Assembly (NCBI RefSeq): GCF_009469765.1
Contig: NZ_SSSQ01000001.1
Coordinates: 599,405 to 663,404 of the forward strand
Direction: 5' to 3'
Origin: Dechloromonas hortensis
Lineage (GTDB): Bacteria; Pseudomonadota; Gammaproteobacteria; Burkholderiales; Rhodocyclaceae
DNA length: 64,000 nt
Shown here: positions 18,575-28,299 of the stretch, piece by piece
How positions within the stretch are numbered: position 1 is the first letter of the stretch
Layout: each line of letters starts with the position of its first letter
The notes under the pieces: model-generated
Seen by the model: the letters and a program-made list of their open reading frames with translations, nothing else
The model's database searches: none
Told to the model about the DNA's origin: nothing
Position numbers and translations under genes: made by a program

Positions 18575-19530
18575 TGCCAGCCTCTGAATCTATGGCACTG
18601 ATGCCGGTCGTCGATTCGGCACTCAGCGTCAGCGGCCTGCGCAAGGTCTACGCCGGCACCGAGGTGGTGGCCGGCCTTTCCTTCGCCGTCGAGCCCGGCA
18701 CCTGTTTCGGCCTGCTCGGCCCGAACGGGGCCGGCAAGACGACGACGCTGCGCCTCTGCCTCGGCCTGACGGCGCCGGACAGCGGCGAGATCGCGCTGAA
18801 CGGCCACGCCATTCCCGCCGCCGCGCAGCAGGCGCGGGCCCGGGTCGGCGTCGTACCGCAGTTCGACAATCTCGACCCCGATTTCACGGCCAGCGAAAAT
18901 CTGCTCGTCTTCGGCCGCTATTTCGGCCTGGCCGATGCCGAGGTCAAGGCGCGCATTCCGCAATTGCTCGAATTCGCCGGCCTGACCGGCAAGGCCGACG
19001 CCCGCATCGCGACGCTATCCGGCGGCATGAAGCGCCGGCTGACGCTGGCCCGGGCGCTGGTCAACAACCCGGACATCATTTTCCTCGACGAGCCGACGAC
19101 CGGCCTCGACCCGCAGGCCCGCCACCTGATCTGGGACCGCCTGAAACAATTGAAGTCGGCCGGCAAGACGCTGATCCTGACCACCCATTTCATGGACGAG
19201 GCGGAGCGCCTGTGCGACCGGCTGATCGTCATCGATCATGGCCGCAAGATCAGCGAAGGCAGCCCGCGCCAGTTGATCGCCGAGCACATCGAACCGCAGG
19301 TCGTCGAAGTCTTCGACGAAGGCAGCCATGATCTGAGCGGCTTCGTCGCCGCCAACCGGCAACTGGCCGAACGCGTCGAGACGAGCGGCGAAACCGCCTT
19401 CTTCTACTGCCGCGAGCCGCAACAACTACTCGCCCGACTGGCCGAAGCCAGCGGCCTGCGCTACGTGCACCGCGCTTCCAACCTGGAAGACGTCTTCATC
19501 AAGCTGACCGGGCGCGAACTGCGCGATTAA
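18574..19530 (+). CDS. ABC transporter ATP-binding protein, NodI-like
   Basis: This 318-aa ATPase has Walker A GPNGAGKT, signature [15 protein letters not shown], Walker [15 protein letters not shown] and the switch [12 protein letters not shown]. The length and C-terminal extension fit the NodI/DrrA group of drug, lipid or oligosaccharide exporters. The GTG start overlaps the previous stop; an ATG at 18592 is an alternative. The matching NodJ-like permease lies 2.6 kb downstream, separated by genes on the opposite strand. Confidence 0.88.
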   Translation: MPASESMALMPVVDSALSVSGLRKVYAGTEVVAGLSFAVEPGTCFGLLGPNGAGKTTTLRLCLGLTAPDSGEIALNGHAIPAAAQQARARVGVVPQFDNLDPDFTASENLLVFGRYFGLADAEVKARIPQLLEFAGLTGKADARIATLSGGMKRRLTLARALVNNPDIIFLDEPTTGLDPQARHLIWDRLKQLKSAGKTLILTTHFMDEAERLCDRLIVIDHGRKISEGSPRQLIAEHIEPQVVEVFDEGSHDLSGFVAANRQLAERVETSGETAFFYCREPQQLLARLAEASGLRYVHRASNLEDVFIKLTGRELRD

Positions 19531-19585
19531 ACGGTTATTCCGGCGGTCGACCGGCTCAAAATGGCAAAAACCGCCAGTAACTGCC

Positions 19586-19939
19586 TCAGACCAGGATCTG
19601 CCGTTTGGCGGCGAAGTAGCGGTAGATCTGCTGCTCGATCGCCGGGTCGACCGGCGTTTCCGGCCGCCGGCCGCGCGGGCAGGGCAGTTGCGGCGTTGTC
19701 CCGAACAGGCGGCAGATCAGCGGCCGCTCCAGATAGACCTCGCAGCCGTGCTCGCCGAGATGCGGGCAATTCAGTTCGGCCAGCGCCGCCGCGTGCGCTG
19801 CCGCGCTTTTCACCGGCAGCCGCGCCATCTCCTCGCTGGAGGCGGTGACCGGGCCGCAACAGTCGTGACAGCCCGGCTCGCATTCAAAGGCCGGAATCTG
19901 CCGGCGGAAAAAGCGGATCTTCTGGCTGTCGGCACTCAT
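19586..19939 (-). CDS. YkgJ-family cysteine cluster protein
   Basis: This 117-aa protein has the YkgJ cysteine pattern: C20, C24, C27 and C28 (FECEPGCHDCC), then C58, C66 and C76. The family is thought to bind zinc or an iron-sulfur cluster; its function is unknown. The start overlaps the stop of the radical SAM gene upstream by four bases (ATGA), so the two are probably made together. It converges on the ABC ATPase. Confidence 0.85.
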   Translation of the reverse strand: MSADSQKIRFFRRQIPAFECEPGCHDCCGPVTASSEEMARLPVKSAAAHAAALAELNCPHLGEHGCEVYLERPLICRLFGTTPQLPCPRGRRPETPVDPAIEQQIYRYFAAKRQILV

Positions 19940-21507
19940 CGAGCGACCCCGCCATGCCGGTCCTGGCGTTCGGCCAGTGCTCGGGCCGCGCGTGGCACCG
20001 GCTTGGCGCGCTCCTTCAGCAAGCCATGCAGACAGGCCGGGTTGGCGCGGGCGCCGCTGGCCAGGTAATCAGCGAGCAGCAGCGGGCGAACCTGCTCGGC
20101 GGCCAGCCCCCGCACCCCGGTCAGGTAATCGAACAGGCGGTCGACCAGCATTTCCGGCGTCAGGCCGCTGGTCAGCCCGGTCGTCTGCCACAGCCAGTCG
20201 GAGAGGGCGAGCAGGGCGGCGAACGGCGAGGGCGCGGCCAGTACCAGTGACAAGCTCTGCGGGAAGCGGCCGGAATTGGCCAGCAGATCCCAATAGCGAG
20301 CCAGCCGGGTAAAGCGCTGCACGGTGGGCCCGTCCACTGCCGCCGTCTGCAGCACGGTATAGGGCGGTGCCGTCTCGTAGACCATGCCGAATGCCGCGCT
20401 GTGCCGGGCAATCGGCGTGCCGCGCAGGCGCTTCAGCACGCCGAGCTGGATTTCGTGCGGGCGTAGCGCATACAGCCGGTCGAAGCCTTCGCCAAAGCTG
20501 GCCAGCGTTTCGCCGGGCAAGCCGAAGATGAGGTCGGTATGCAGGTGGGCGTGGCTGTGATTGACGAGCCAGTCGAGGTTGGCGCAGGTCTTGTCGTTGT
20601 CCTGGCGGCGCGAAATGCGCTGCTGGACGGCCGGGTCGAAGGTCTGGATGCCGACCTCGAACTGCAGCACGCCGGGCGGGAAGCGGCCGATCATCGCCTT
20701 CAGGCGGTCCGGCAGATGGTCGGGCACGACTTCGAAATGCAGGAAGAGGTCAGGCGTCAGGCGGTCGAGGAAAAACTGCAGGATGCGCAGCGAGCTGTCG
20801 ATCTTCAGGTTGAAGGTGCGGTCGACGAACTTGAAGTTGCGGGCGCCACGCTGGAACAGATCGTCCAGCGCCGCCAGGAAGCGCTCTTCCTCGAAAGCCC
20901 AGGCCGTCTTGTCGAGGGCGCTGAGACAGAACTCGCACTTGAACGGGCAGCCGCGCGAGGCTTCGACGTAGAGCAGGCGATGCGCCAGATCGTCGGCGCT
21001 GTACTCGGCGTAGGGCAGCTCGACCTGCTCAAGGCCCGCCTGTTCACCAGGGATCACCTTCATCAGCGGCGGCGGCCCATGGCGCAGGGCGCGGCACAGC
21101 TTGGGGAAACTAACGTCGCCCCAGCCGGTGATCAGGTGGTCGGCCAGGCGAACGATTTCCTGCTCTTCCCACTCATGGCTGACCTCGGGGCCGCCGAGCA
21201 CGATCTTCAGCGCCGGGCGGGCCGCCTTCAGCAAGCGGACGACTTCGGTGGTCGCCGCGACATTCCAGATATAGACGCCGAAGCCGACGATCTGCGGCCG
21301 GCCATCGGCCGGCTCGCCCAGTTCGCCGAGCAGCGCCTCGACGATGGCCGGCGCCGGGCGGGCGATGGTGAATTCGCGCAATACCGTCGCCGCTCGCAGC
21401 TCGGCGCTGCCGTGGCGGGCCATGTTGGCGAGCAGGTAGCGCAGGCCGAGCGAGGCGTGGATGTACTTGGCGTTGAGCGTGCAGAGAATGATGGCGGGCG
21501 GCGACAT
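19936..21507 (-). CDS. B12-binding-domain radical SAM protein
   Basis: This 523-aa protein has an N-terminal cobalamin-binding-like Rossmann domain (about residues 1-140, including GFGVYIWN and ILGGPEVS-type strands). A radical SAM barrel follows with C187, C191 and C194 in RGCPFKCEFC, and the C-terminal region resembles DUF4080. Such proteins are often methyltransferases or of unknown role. The start at 21507 gives a normal N-terminus (AIILCTLNAKYIHASLGLRY). It is coupled to the YkgJ gene. Confidence 0.88.
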   Translation of the reverse strand: MSPPAIILCTLNAKYIHASLGLRYLLANMARHGSAELRAATVLREFTIARPAPAIVEALLGELGEPADGRPQIVGFGVYIWNVAATTEVVRLLKAARPALKIVLGGPEVSHEWEEQEIVRLADHLITGWGDVSFPKLCRALRHGPPPLMKVIPGEQAGLEQVELPYAEYSADDLAHRLLYVEASRGCPFKCEFCLSALDKTAWAFEEERFLAALDDLFQRGARNFKFVDRTFNLKIDSSLRILQFFLDRLTPDLFLHFEVVPDHLPDRLKAMIGRFPPGVLQFEVGIQTFDPAVQQRISRRQDNDKTCANLDWLVNHSHAHLHTDLIFGLPGETLASFGEGFDRLYALRPHEIQLGVLKRLRGTPIARHSAAFGMVYETAPPYTVLQTAAVDGPTVQRFTRLARYWDLLANSGRFPQSLSLVLAAPSPFAALLALSDWLWQTTGLTSGLTPEMLVDRLFDYLTGVRGLAAEQVRPLLLADYLASGARANPACLHGLLKERAKPVPRAARALAERQDRHGGVAR

Positions 21508-21609
21508 GCCGGTATTTTGACATCCCGACCCCTGTTCCCGCGCTTTCCGGAGCATGCCTGCGGTCGACCGCCCCCGGCGGGCAAAAATGCCGGAGGCGGC
21601 CCGGCGCTT

Positions 21610-21888
21610 TTACCAGGCCCGGGCGCCCATCTTGTAATTGCGGGTTTCCTTGACCGCTTCCGGCTCGGCCAGCGGCAGCGGGACGAGCGGCACGAACAGT
21701 TCGCGCAGACGGAGGACCATGACCAGCAGGTCTTCGTCGAGCGCGGCTTCCTCGATCTCGGCCAGCCGCTCCCGGGCATAGGCCGGTTCGCGCTCAAGGC
21801 GCTCCAGGTCGACCGACTGGCTCAGCGAGCGTTTGACCATCAGTTTGAAACGGGCCATCAGCTGGGCCTTTTCGAGCTTTTCTTCCAT
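21610..21888 (-). CDS. hypothetical protein, 92 aa
   Basis: This small, charged, mostly helical protein is not recognised. It is rich in Leu, Glu and Arg, with no signal peptide or membrane segment. The ATG at 21888 has GAGGA upstream, and the frame before it has no coding character. It stands alone between the radical SAM gene and the divergent ABC permease. Confidence 0.6.
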   Translation of the reverse strand: MEEKLEKAQLMARFKLMVKRSLSQSVDLERLEREPAYARERLAEIEEAALDEDLLVMVLRLRELFVPLVPLPLAEPEAVKETRNYKMGARAW

Positions 21889-22125
21889 CGTCTTGTCCTC
21901 TTGGGGCGCGGCCGTCCGGCACCGCGGGGGGATTGGTCGTGCACCGCAGCGAAAATCGTGCCGAATGCCAATTGCCTGCCGCAAGTTATTTAAAAACATG
22001 GTTTTATGATCACCCCGACCCAGCCAGGGCTGGCCGGGCATGCCTGCAACTGGTGCGGCCAGGGGCGGCGGACGGGCCGCGATGGTGCGCCGCAATAAAA
22101 TCCGGGCCAGGCCGAACGCAGTAAA

Positions 22126-22932
22126 ATGGCCGCCTCACCAATCGCTTCCGGGTCCGCCTGCATGTCCCTTGCTTCGCACAGTTTTCGCTGGTTTCCGGTC
22201 TGGCAGCGCAACTTCCTCGTCTGGCGCAAGCTGGCGCTGCCATCGATCCTCGGCAACCTGGCCGACCCGCTGATCTACATGCTCGGCCTCGGCTACGGCC
22301 TCGGCGCGCTGCTGCCGACGCTGGACGGCCAGCCCTATGTCGCCTTTCTCGCCGCCGGCACCGTCTGTGCCTCGACGATGAACGCAGCGACCTTCGAGGC
22401 CTTGTACTCATCGTTTTCGCGCATGCATGTGCAGAAAACCTGGGATGCCATCCTCAACACGCCGCTCGGCCTGACCGATGTCGTCGCCGGCGAACTGTTC
22501 TGGGCCGCCACCAAGTCGCTGTTCTCGGGCGCCGCCATTCTCGTCGTCATCAGCGTCATGGGCCTGAGCCACGGCCCGCTCGCGCTGTGGGCGCTGCCGG
22601 CCATCGTCCTGACCGGCCTAGCCTTTGCTGCGCTCGGCCTGATCTGGAATGCGCTGGCTCCGTCCTACGATTTCTTCATGTACTACTTCACCTTGTTCAT
22701 CACGCCGATGACACTGATTTCCGGCGTCTTCTTCCCGACCGACCAGCTACCTAGCTGGCTGGCGTTGATCGGCGGCTGGCTGCCGCTGGCCCAGGGCGTC
22801 GCGCTGGTCCGCCCGCTGCTCGCCGGGCAGGTGCCGCCGAATGCCCTGATCCACATCATGGCGCTGCTGCTGACCAGCGTCGTAGCCTTCGCCATCGCGC
22901 TGCGCCTGACCCGCCGCCGCCTGCTCAAGTAG
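22126..22932 (+). CDS. ABC-2 type permease, NodJ-like
   Basis: This membrane protein has about six transmembrane segments and the ABC-2/NodJ signature region (ADPLIYMLGLGYGLGAL near the start and ITPMTLISGVFFPTDQLP near the end). It is the natural partner of the NodI-like ATPase at 18574. The start is uncertain: ATG at 22126 or at 22162, neither with a strong ribosome site. The cutA gene follows nine bases later. Confidence 0.88.
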   Translation: MAASPIASGSACMSLASHSFRWFPVWQRNFLVWRKLALPSILGNLADPLIYMLGLGYGLGALLPTLDGQPYVAFLAAGTVCASTMNAATFEALYSSFSRMHVQKTWDAILNTPLGLTDVVAGELFWAATKSLFSGAAILVVISVMGLSHGPLALWALPAIVLTGLAFAALGLIWNALAPSYDFFMYYFTLFITPMTLISGVFFPTDQLPSWLALIGGWLPLAQGVALVRPLLAGQVPPNALIHIMALLLTSVVAFAIALRLTRRRLLK

Positions 22933-22941
22933 AATTCGCTG

Positions 22942-23274
22942 ATGGAAGCCTTGCCCGAAACCCTGCTCGTTCTGACCAACTGCCCGGATGAAGAAACGGC
23001 CAACGCCATCGCGCTGGCCGTGGTCGAAGCCGGGCTCGCCGCCTGCGTCAATATCCTGCCGCGCGTCCAGTCGATCTATCGCTGGCAGGGCAAGGTCGAG
23101 TCGGCGACGGAAATCCCGCTGCTGATCAAGTCCACCGCCGCGCTCTATCCAGCGCTGCAGGCAGCCATCGCCCAGCGCCACCCGTACGATGTTCCCGAAA
23201 TCATCGCGCTGCCCATCACGCGCGGCTTGCCGGCCTACCTGAACTGGGTGGCGGCGGAAACACTCCAATCATGA
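22942..23274 (+). CDS. cutA: divalent-cation tolerance protein CutA
   Basis: CutA is a small trimeric PII-like protein of 110 aa linked to copper tolerance; its mechanism is unsettled. The family blocks LVVEAGLAACVN, SIYRWQGKVESATEIPLLIK and YDVPEIIALPI are all seen. It overlaps the dsbD start (ATGATG) and is normally paired with dsbD in proteobacteria. Confidence 0.95.
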   Translation: MEALPETLLVLTNCPDEETANAIALAVVEAGLAACVNILPRVQSIYRWQGKVESATEIPLLIKSTAALYPALQAAIAQRHPYDVPEIIALPITRGLPAYLNWVAAETLQS

Positions 23275-25028
23275 TGCGCCTCCTGTTCGTCCTCCTTTCA
23301 CTGCTGCTCTCGCTCGCCCACGCCGAGGAATTCCTCGATCCGGCCGTCGCCTTCAAGCCTTCGCTGAAGGCGCTCGACGGCCAGACCGTCGAAGTCAGCT
23401 ACGAAATCGCCAAGGGCTACTACCTGTACCGCGACAAGTTCCGCTTCACCGTCGCCGGCGAGACGACGACGCTCGGCCAGCCGGTGTTGCCCAAGGGCAA
23501 GGAGAAGAACGACGACAATTTCGGCAAGGTCGAGGTCTATTACAAGAGCGTCGCCATCCGCCTGCCGGTCGAACGGAACGCCTCCGGCCCGCTGGCGCTG
23601 AAGCTGAACCTGACTTCGCAGGGCTGCGCCGATGCCGGCGTCTGCTACCCGCCGCAAACCCAGACCCTGACGGTCGACCTGCCCGATCCGGCCAGCACGC
23701 CCAGCCTGGGCGCCGCGGCCGCCGAAGGCGACGAAAGCGGCCAGATCGCCAGCACGCTGAAGGACGCCGGCTTCTGGGCCAATCTCGCCTTCTTCTTCAT
23801 CGCCGGCCTCGGCCTGTCGCTGACCCCCTGCGTCTTCCCGATGATTCCCATCCTGTCCGGCATCATCGCCGGCCAGGGCCACAAGAACTCGCATGCCCGC
23901 GGCTTCGCGCTTTCGCTGGCCTACGTGCTGGGCATGGCGCTGACCTATGCCGCGGTCGGCGTCGCCGCCGGCCTGAGCGGCACGCTGGTCTCCGCCGCGC
24001 TGCAGAACCCGTGGGTGCTGGGCAGCTTCGCGCTGGTTTTCGTCGTCCTCTCCTTCTCGATGTTCGGCTTCTACGAACTGCAACTGCCGATCGCACTGCA
24101 AAGCAAGCTGTCGGAAGAATCCGGCCACCTGCAGGGCGGCCGCGGCCTCGGCGTCTTCGCGATGGGCGCGCTATCGGCGCTGATCGTCGGCCCCTGCGTC
24201 GCCGCCCCGCTGGCCGGCGCACTTCTCTACATCGGCCAGACCGGCGACGCCGTGCTTGGCGGCACCGCGCTCTTCGTGATGGCCATCGGCATGGGCATGC
24301 CGCTGCTCGCGGTCGGCCTGGCCGGCGGCTCGCTGCTGCCGAAAACCGGGCCGTGGATGGAAGCGGTCAAGAAGGGCTTCGGCGTGCTGTTGCTGGCCAC
24401 CGCCGTCTGGCTGATCTCGCCGGTCATTCCGGCCGTCGTCCAGATGCTGGCCTGGGCCGCGCTGCTCATTATTCCGGCGATCTACCTGCACGCCCTCGAT
24501 CCGCTGCCGCCGCATGCCAAGGGCTGGCCGCGCTTCTGGAAAGGCATCGGCATCGTCATGCTGCTGACCGGCGCCGCGCTGCTGATCGGTGCCCTGGCCG
24601 GTAGCCGCGACCCGCTGCAACCGCTGGCCGGCCTGCGCGCCGGACAGGGTGCCGTCACCACTGCCAGCAGCAAACTGCCTTTCGAGCCGGTCGCCTCGCT
24701 TGGCGAACTGGAACAGAAGGTCCTCGCCGCCGGCCAGCCGGTGATGCTCGATTTTTACGCCGACTGGTGCGTTTCCTGCAAGGAAATGGAGCGTTTTACC
24801 TTCACCGATCCGGCCGTGCAGGCCAAACTGGCCGGTTTCAAGCTGCTCAAGGCCGATGTCACGGCCAATAGCGCCGACGACAAGGCGCTACTCGCCCGTT
24901 TCGGCCTGTTTGGCCCGCCCGGCATCATCTTTTTCGATGCCCAGGGTCGCGAAATCAAGGGCCAGCGCATTGTCGGCTTCCAGGACGGCGCCACTTTCCT
25001 GGCCGCCCTGAACCGCGTTACCGGTTAA
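23271..25028 (+). CDS. dsbD: thiol:disulfide interchange protein DsbD
   Basis: DsbD passes reducing power from cytoplasmic thioredoxin across the inner membrane to periplasmic proteins. A signal peptide (about residues 1-18) is followed by the periplasmic alpha domain with C119 and C125. An eight-helix membrane domain follows with LTPCVFPMIPILSG and GPCVAAPLAG. A C-terminal thioredoxin domain carries WCVSC near residues 499-503. The length of 585 aa is normal. Two adjacent ATG codons can serve as the start. Confidence 0.96.
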   Translation: MMRLLFVLLSLLLSLAHAEEFLDPAVAFKPSLKALDGQTVEVSYEIAKGYYLYRDKFRFTVAGETTTLGQPVLPKGKEKNDDNFGKVEVYYKSVAIRLPVERNASGPLALKLNLTSQGCADAGVCYPPQTQTLTVDLPDPASTPSLGAAAAEGDESGQIASTLKDAGFWANLAFFFIAGLGLSLTPCVFPMIPILSGIIAGQGHKNSHARGFALSLAYVLGMALTYAAVGVAAGLSGTLVSAALQNPWVLGSFALVFVVLSFSMFGFYELQLPIALQSKLSEESGHLQGGRGLGVFAMGALSALIVGPCVAAPLAGALLYIGQTGDAVLGGTALFVMAIGMGMPLLAVGLAGGSLLPKTGPWMEAVKKGFGVLLLATAVWLISPVIPAVVQMLAWAALLIIPAIYLHALDPLPPHAKGWPRFWKGIGIVMLLTGAALLIGALAGSRDPLQPLAGLRAGQGAVTTASSKLPFEPVASLGELEQKVLAAGQPVMLDFYADWCVSCKEMERFTFTDPAVQAKLAGFKLLKADVTANSADDKALLARFGLFGPPGIIFFDAQGREIKGQRIVGFQDGATFLAALNRVTG

Positions 25029-25736
25029 TCAGATCGCGTCCTCGCCGGCCGCCGCCGTCACCTGGCGCAGCGACGGCCAGGCGAAGGCCAGGCCGACGAT
25101 CAGACCGGCCACGACATCGAGCACGACATGCTGGCGAATCGCCACCGTCGACCACAGGATGGCCAGGCAATAGGCGATGCTTGAGCCGCGCAGCAGCAGC
25201 GGCGCCCCGACCCGGCGCAACAGCCGCTCCAGCCAGACTGCCGAGAACACAGCCGAAGCGACGTGCAGCGACGGGCAGGCGTTGCCCGAGGCATCCAGCC
25301 CCTTGATCAGCGCCATTTCCGGGTACTGCGCCCAGTCGATCAGGCTGGCCGGTACCGCCGTCGGCCACAGCCAGAAGGTGATCAGGCAGGACAGGCAGAG
25401 GGCGCCGATCCAGGCGCCGAACAGCAGCAGGGAACGCCGGCTGTTGAACAAGGCCGGCGGCAGCGAGACGTAGACCCAGAGCGAGGCATAGACCGGAAAG
25501 GCGGCCGGCGTAAAGGCGATCCACTCATCAACAGCGGTCAGCGGCATCACCGTCGGCGGCGTCACCGGGTTGCGCAGGATGGCGAAATAGGCCCAGAAAA
25601 AGAAGGCCATGAACAGCATCGTGCCCACCGCCTTGAGCGGCGCCAGCAGCACTAGCCGTGCAACGAGCTGTCGGTACCAGGGGGCTTGAATGGGCAACTC
25701 CACGAAGGGCGCGGCAAAGCGCTCGAAGGCAAACAT
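25029..25736 (-). CDS. PAP2-family membrane phosphatase
   Basis: This 235-aa membrane protein has about six transmembrane segments. It carries the PAP2 second motif as ACPSLHVAS (the usual PSGH is PSLH, as in Aur1/Ipt1-like members) and the third as RQHVVLDVVAG with the HxxxD pair. It probably acts on a lipid phosphate or transfers a phospho-headgroup. The start at 25736 is chosen because the upstream frame is antisense to the acyl carrier protein gene. It is divergent from the polyene operon and may belong to it functionally. Confidence 0.82.
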   Translation of the reverse strand: MFAFERFAAPFVELPIQAPWYRQLVARLVLLAPLKAVGTMLFMAFFFWAYFAILRNPVTPPTVMPLTAVDEWIAFTPAAFPVYASLWVYVSLPPALFNSRRSLLLFGAWIGALCLSCLITFWLWPTAVPASLIDWAQYPEMALIKGLDASGNACPSLHVASAVFSAVWLERLLRRVGAPLLLRGSSIAYCLAILWSTVAIRQHVVLDVVAGLIVGLAFAWPSLRQVTAAAGEDAI

Positions 25737-25826
25737 GGTATCAAATCGTCCGGCCTTCTCGATCAGCCCGCTGCGCGGCGGGAAAATCTTTGGGAAACAT
25801 GGGCTTTCGGATAAAATCCGCCCCCT

Positions 25827-26063
25827 ATGGACTCCATCGGCCTGATTCGCGAATTCCTTGAAGAGCGCCTTGGCGTCGCCCCGGAAACAGTCGTTGCCGA
25901 GGCCCCGCTGGGCGAGCTCGGTGTCGACTCGCTGATGATGCTCGAACTGATCTTCGAGTTCGAAGACCGTTTCGGCGTCAAGCTGTCCAAAGACCTGAAA
26001 AGCCCCCGGACCGTTGGCGAGATGGTGTCGCTGATGGACCGGCTGCGCAGCCAGCAGCCCTGA
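25827..26063 (+). CDS. acyl carrier protein, aryl-polyene type (ApeE/F-like)
   Basis: This 78-aa acyl carrier protein has the phosphopantetheine serine S35 in GVDSLMMLEL. It opens the long plus-strand operon and lies three bases before a ketosynthase. Position and partners match the ACPs of aryl-polyene clusters, where the growing polyene is tethered to a dedicated carrier. Confidence 0.92.
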   Translation: MDSIGLIREFLEERLGVAPETVVAEAPLGELGVDSLMMLELIFEFEDRFGVKLSKDLKSPRTVGEMVSLMDRLRSQQP

Positions 26064-26066
26064 GTC

Positions 26067-27326
26067 ATGAGCCAGCGGCGGGTGGCGATTACTGGCCTGG
26101 GCCTGGTCAGTCCTTATGGTGGCGACCTCGCCGATTTCTTCGGCCGTCTGCTGGCCGGCGAATCGGCCGTCCGTTTCCTGCAGACTGAAGACATTCCCCG
26201 ACCGCTGGCCATGCCCTTCGTCAGTTGCCCGGCCTTCGATGCCGAAGCCAGCCTCGGCCGGCCGCTGGCCGGCACCATGGACCGCTTCGCCCAGCTCGGC
26301 ACCGCCGCCGCCTTCAGCGCCTGGGCCGATGCCGGCCTGGCCTGCGGTCAACCGGCTGAAAACGGCGAAAACCGCGAGCGCTGGGGCGTTTCCTGGGGCA
26401 CCGCGCTGGGCGGCACGCTGGCCTACGAAAAAGGCTACAAGGAATTGTGGATCAAGGGCCGCGAACGTATTTCGCCGCTCTCGGTCATTCTAGGCATGAA
26501 CAACGCGGCCAACGCCCACATCTCCATCCAGCTCGGCCTCGGCGGCGTCAGCATGAGCCACACCGTCGCCTGCGCCTCGTCGGCCATCGCCATCGGCGAA
26601 GCCTTCCGCCGGGTGCGCAGCGGCGAGGCCCCGGTCATGCTGACCGGCGGTTCCGACGTGCCGCAGGCCTATGGCGTCGCCCGCGCCTGGGAAGCCCTGC
26701 GCGTCCTGGCCAGCGGCGATGAAAAAACGGCGCCGCGCGCCTGCCGCCCGTTCAGCGCCGACCGCGACGGCCTGGTGCTGGGCGAGGGCGGAGCCGCCCT
26801 GGTTCTCGAAGACTGGGAGCACGCTGTCGCCCGCGGCGCCCGCATCCACGGCGAACTGATCGGCTACGGCACGACCTGCGACCACAGCCACCTGGTCCGC
26901 CCAGAAGCGGCCGGGCAGGTCCGCGCCCTGCACCTGGCACTGGCCGACGGCGGCCTGAGCCCGGCCGACATCGACTACGTCAACGCGCACGGCACGGCGA
27001 CCGCCGAGGGCGACCCGGTCGAGATCGCCGCCCTGAAAACCGTCTTCGGCGACGCCGCCGGCCGCCTCGCGGTCAGCGGCACCAAGTCGATGCACGGCCA
27101 CCAGCTCGGGGCGGCCGGCGCGGTCGAGGCCATCGTCACGGTACTGGCGCTGCGCGAGCAGGCCATTCCGCCCACCGCCCACCTCGCCGAGCTCGACCCG
27201 GCCTGCGCCGGGGTCGATCATGTGACCGCCGCCCGCCACGGCCAGCCCTTGCGCGCCGCACTCTCCAACTCCTTTGCCTTTGGCGGCAGCAACGCGGTCC
27301 TCGCGTTTCGCGCCGTCGCCCCTTGA
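26067..27326 (+). CDS. beta-ketoacyl-ACP synthase (FabF-like, ApeR/O-type)
   Basis: This 419-aa elongating ketosynthase has an intact Cys-His-His triad: C169 (VACASS), H308 (AHGTATAEGD) and H345 (HGHQLGAAG). The C-terminal SNSFAFGGSN is typical. It condenses malonyl-ACP with the growing chain. One of two complete ketosynthases in the cluster; which acts as the main polyene elongase cannot be told from sequence alone. Confidence 0.92.
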   Translation: MSQRRVAITGLGLVSPYGGDLADFFGRLLAGESAVRFLQTEDIPRPLAMPFVSCPAFDAEASLGRPLAGTMDRFAQLGTAAAFSAWADAGLACGQPAENGENRERWGVSWGTALGGTLAYEKGYKELWIKGRERISPLSVILGMNNAANAHISIQLGLGGVSMSHTVACASSAIAIGEAFRRVRSGEAPVMLTGGSDVPQAYGVARAWEALRVLASGDEKTAPRACRPFSADRDGLVLGEGGAALVLEDWEHAVARGARIHGELIGYGTTCDHSHLVRPEAAGQVRALHLALADGGLSPADIDYVNAHGTATAEGDPVEIAALKTVFGDAAGRLAVSGTKSMHGHQLGAAGAVEAIVTVLALREQAIPPTAHLAELDPACAGVDHVTAARHGQPLRAALSNSFAFGGSNAVLAFRAVAP

Positions 27327-27343
27327 TCCCCGGAATCCCTGTC

Positions 27344-27628
27344 ATGTCTGAAAACCCATCCCCGGAAATCGTCGACGCCCTGTTGCCGGAAGTCGCCGAA
27401 CTGATCGTCGCGGCCCTCAATCTCGATGTCGCACCGAGCGAAATCGAAGCCGATGCACCGCTGTTCGGCGACGGCCTGGGCCTGGACTCGATCGACGTGC
27501 TGGAAATCGCCCTGGTCATTTCCAAGCGCTACGGCTTCCAGCTGCGCTCGGACAACGAGGACAATGTCCGTATCTTCACGTCGCTGCGCACCCTGAGCGC
27601 CCACATCGCCAGCCAGCGCACCAAATGA
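27344..27628 (+). CDS. second acyl carrier protein
   Basis: This 94-aa carrier has the attachment serine S49 in GLGLDSIDVLE. The ATG at 27344 is preferred; an in-frame TTG at 27323 would overlap the ketosynthase stop. The stop overlaps the next start as ATGA. Aryl-polyene clusters usually contain two ACPs with different roles in priming and elongation. Confidence 0.92.
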   Translation: MSENPSPEIVDALLPEVAELIVAALNLDVAPSEIEADAPLFGDGLGLDSIDVLEIALVISKRYGFQLRSDNEDNVRIFTSLRTLSAHIASQRTK

Positions 27629-28299
27629 GTTTCAGCCCGGCCGCTCTCCTGCGCGGACTGGCCCTGCTGGTGCTGCTCGTGGCCTGGGCCGTGCTCGCCC
27701 ACTTCGGCAGCGCCGGCGAGGGCAATGCCGATATTTCCGTCGCCCTCGCCACCGCCCCGGTCGTCGTCCTCGTCGTCATGCTGCTCTGGCGGCTCGGCAA
27801 CCCGCTGTGGCTGGTCGCCGGCGGTCTGAGCGTGCTCGGCCTGCTCGCCTGGGCCTGGCCCGGCCTGCGCCAGAACATCGCGCTGCTCTTCTACATCCAG
27901 CACCTCGGCACCAATCTCGCACTCGGCCTGCTCTTCGGGCGGACGCTGTTCGGCGAACAGGAAGCGCTGGTTACCCAGTTCGCCCGCCTTGCCCACGGCG
28001 GCGCCATTTCGGAAGTGAAGCGGCGCTACACGCGGCAGGTGACGGTAGCGTGGACCGCCTTCTTCGTCGGTTCGGTGGTCGTCTCCAGCGCGCTATTCTG
28101 GCTGGCCCCGGCCGCCGCCTGGTCGGTGTTCGCCAACCTGCTGAGCACGCCGTTGATCGCGCTGATGTTCGTCCTCGAACACCTGGCCCGCCTGCTGCTC
28201 CTGCCGGCCGATGAGCGTTCCAGCGTCGCCGACACCATCCGTGGCTACCGCGCCTCGATGCAGGAACGCCGCGCCCACACGCTGGCCAACCACCCATGA
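27625..28299 (+). CDS. integral membrane protein, COG4648/ApeG-like
   Basis: This 224-aa protein has about five hydrophobic segments. It lies at the position where aryl-polyene clusters encode a COG4648 membrane protein (ApeG in E. coli) and shares its pattern (LLFYIQHLGTNLALGLLFGRTL, then a KRRYTRQVT segment). Its function is not known; it may scaffold the synthase at the membrane. It overlaps both neighbours by four bases. Confidence 0.8.
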   Translation: MSFSPAALLRGLALLVLLVAWAVLAHFGSAGEGNADISVALATAPVVVLVVMLLWRLGNPLWLVAGGLSVLGLLAWAWPGLRQNIALLFYIQHLGTNLALGLLFGRTLFGEQEALVTQFARLAHGGAISEVKRRYTRQVTVAWTAFFVGSVVVSSALFWLAPAAAWSVFANLLSTPLIALMFVLEHLARLLLLPADERSSVADTIRGYRASMQERRAHTLANHP

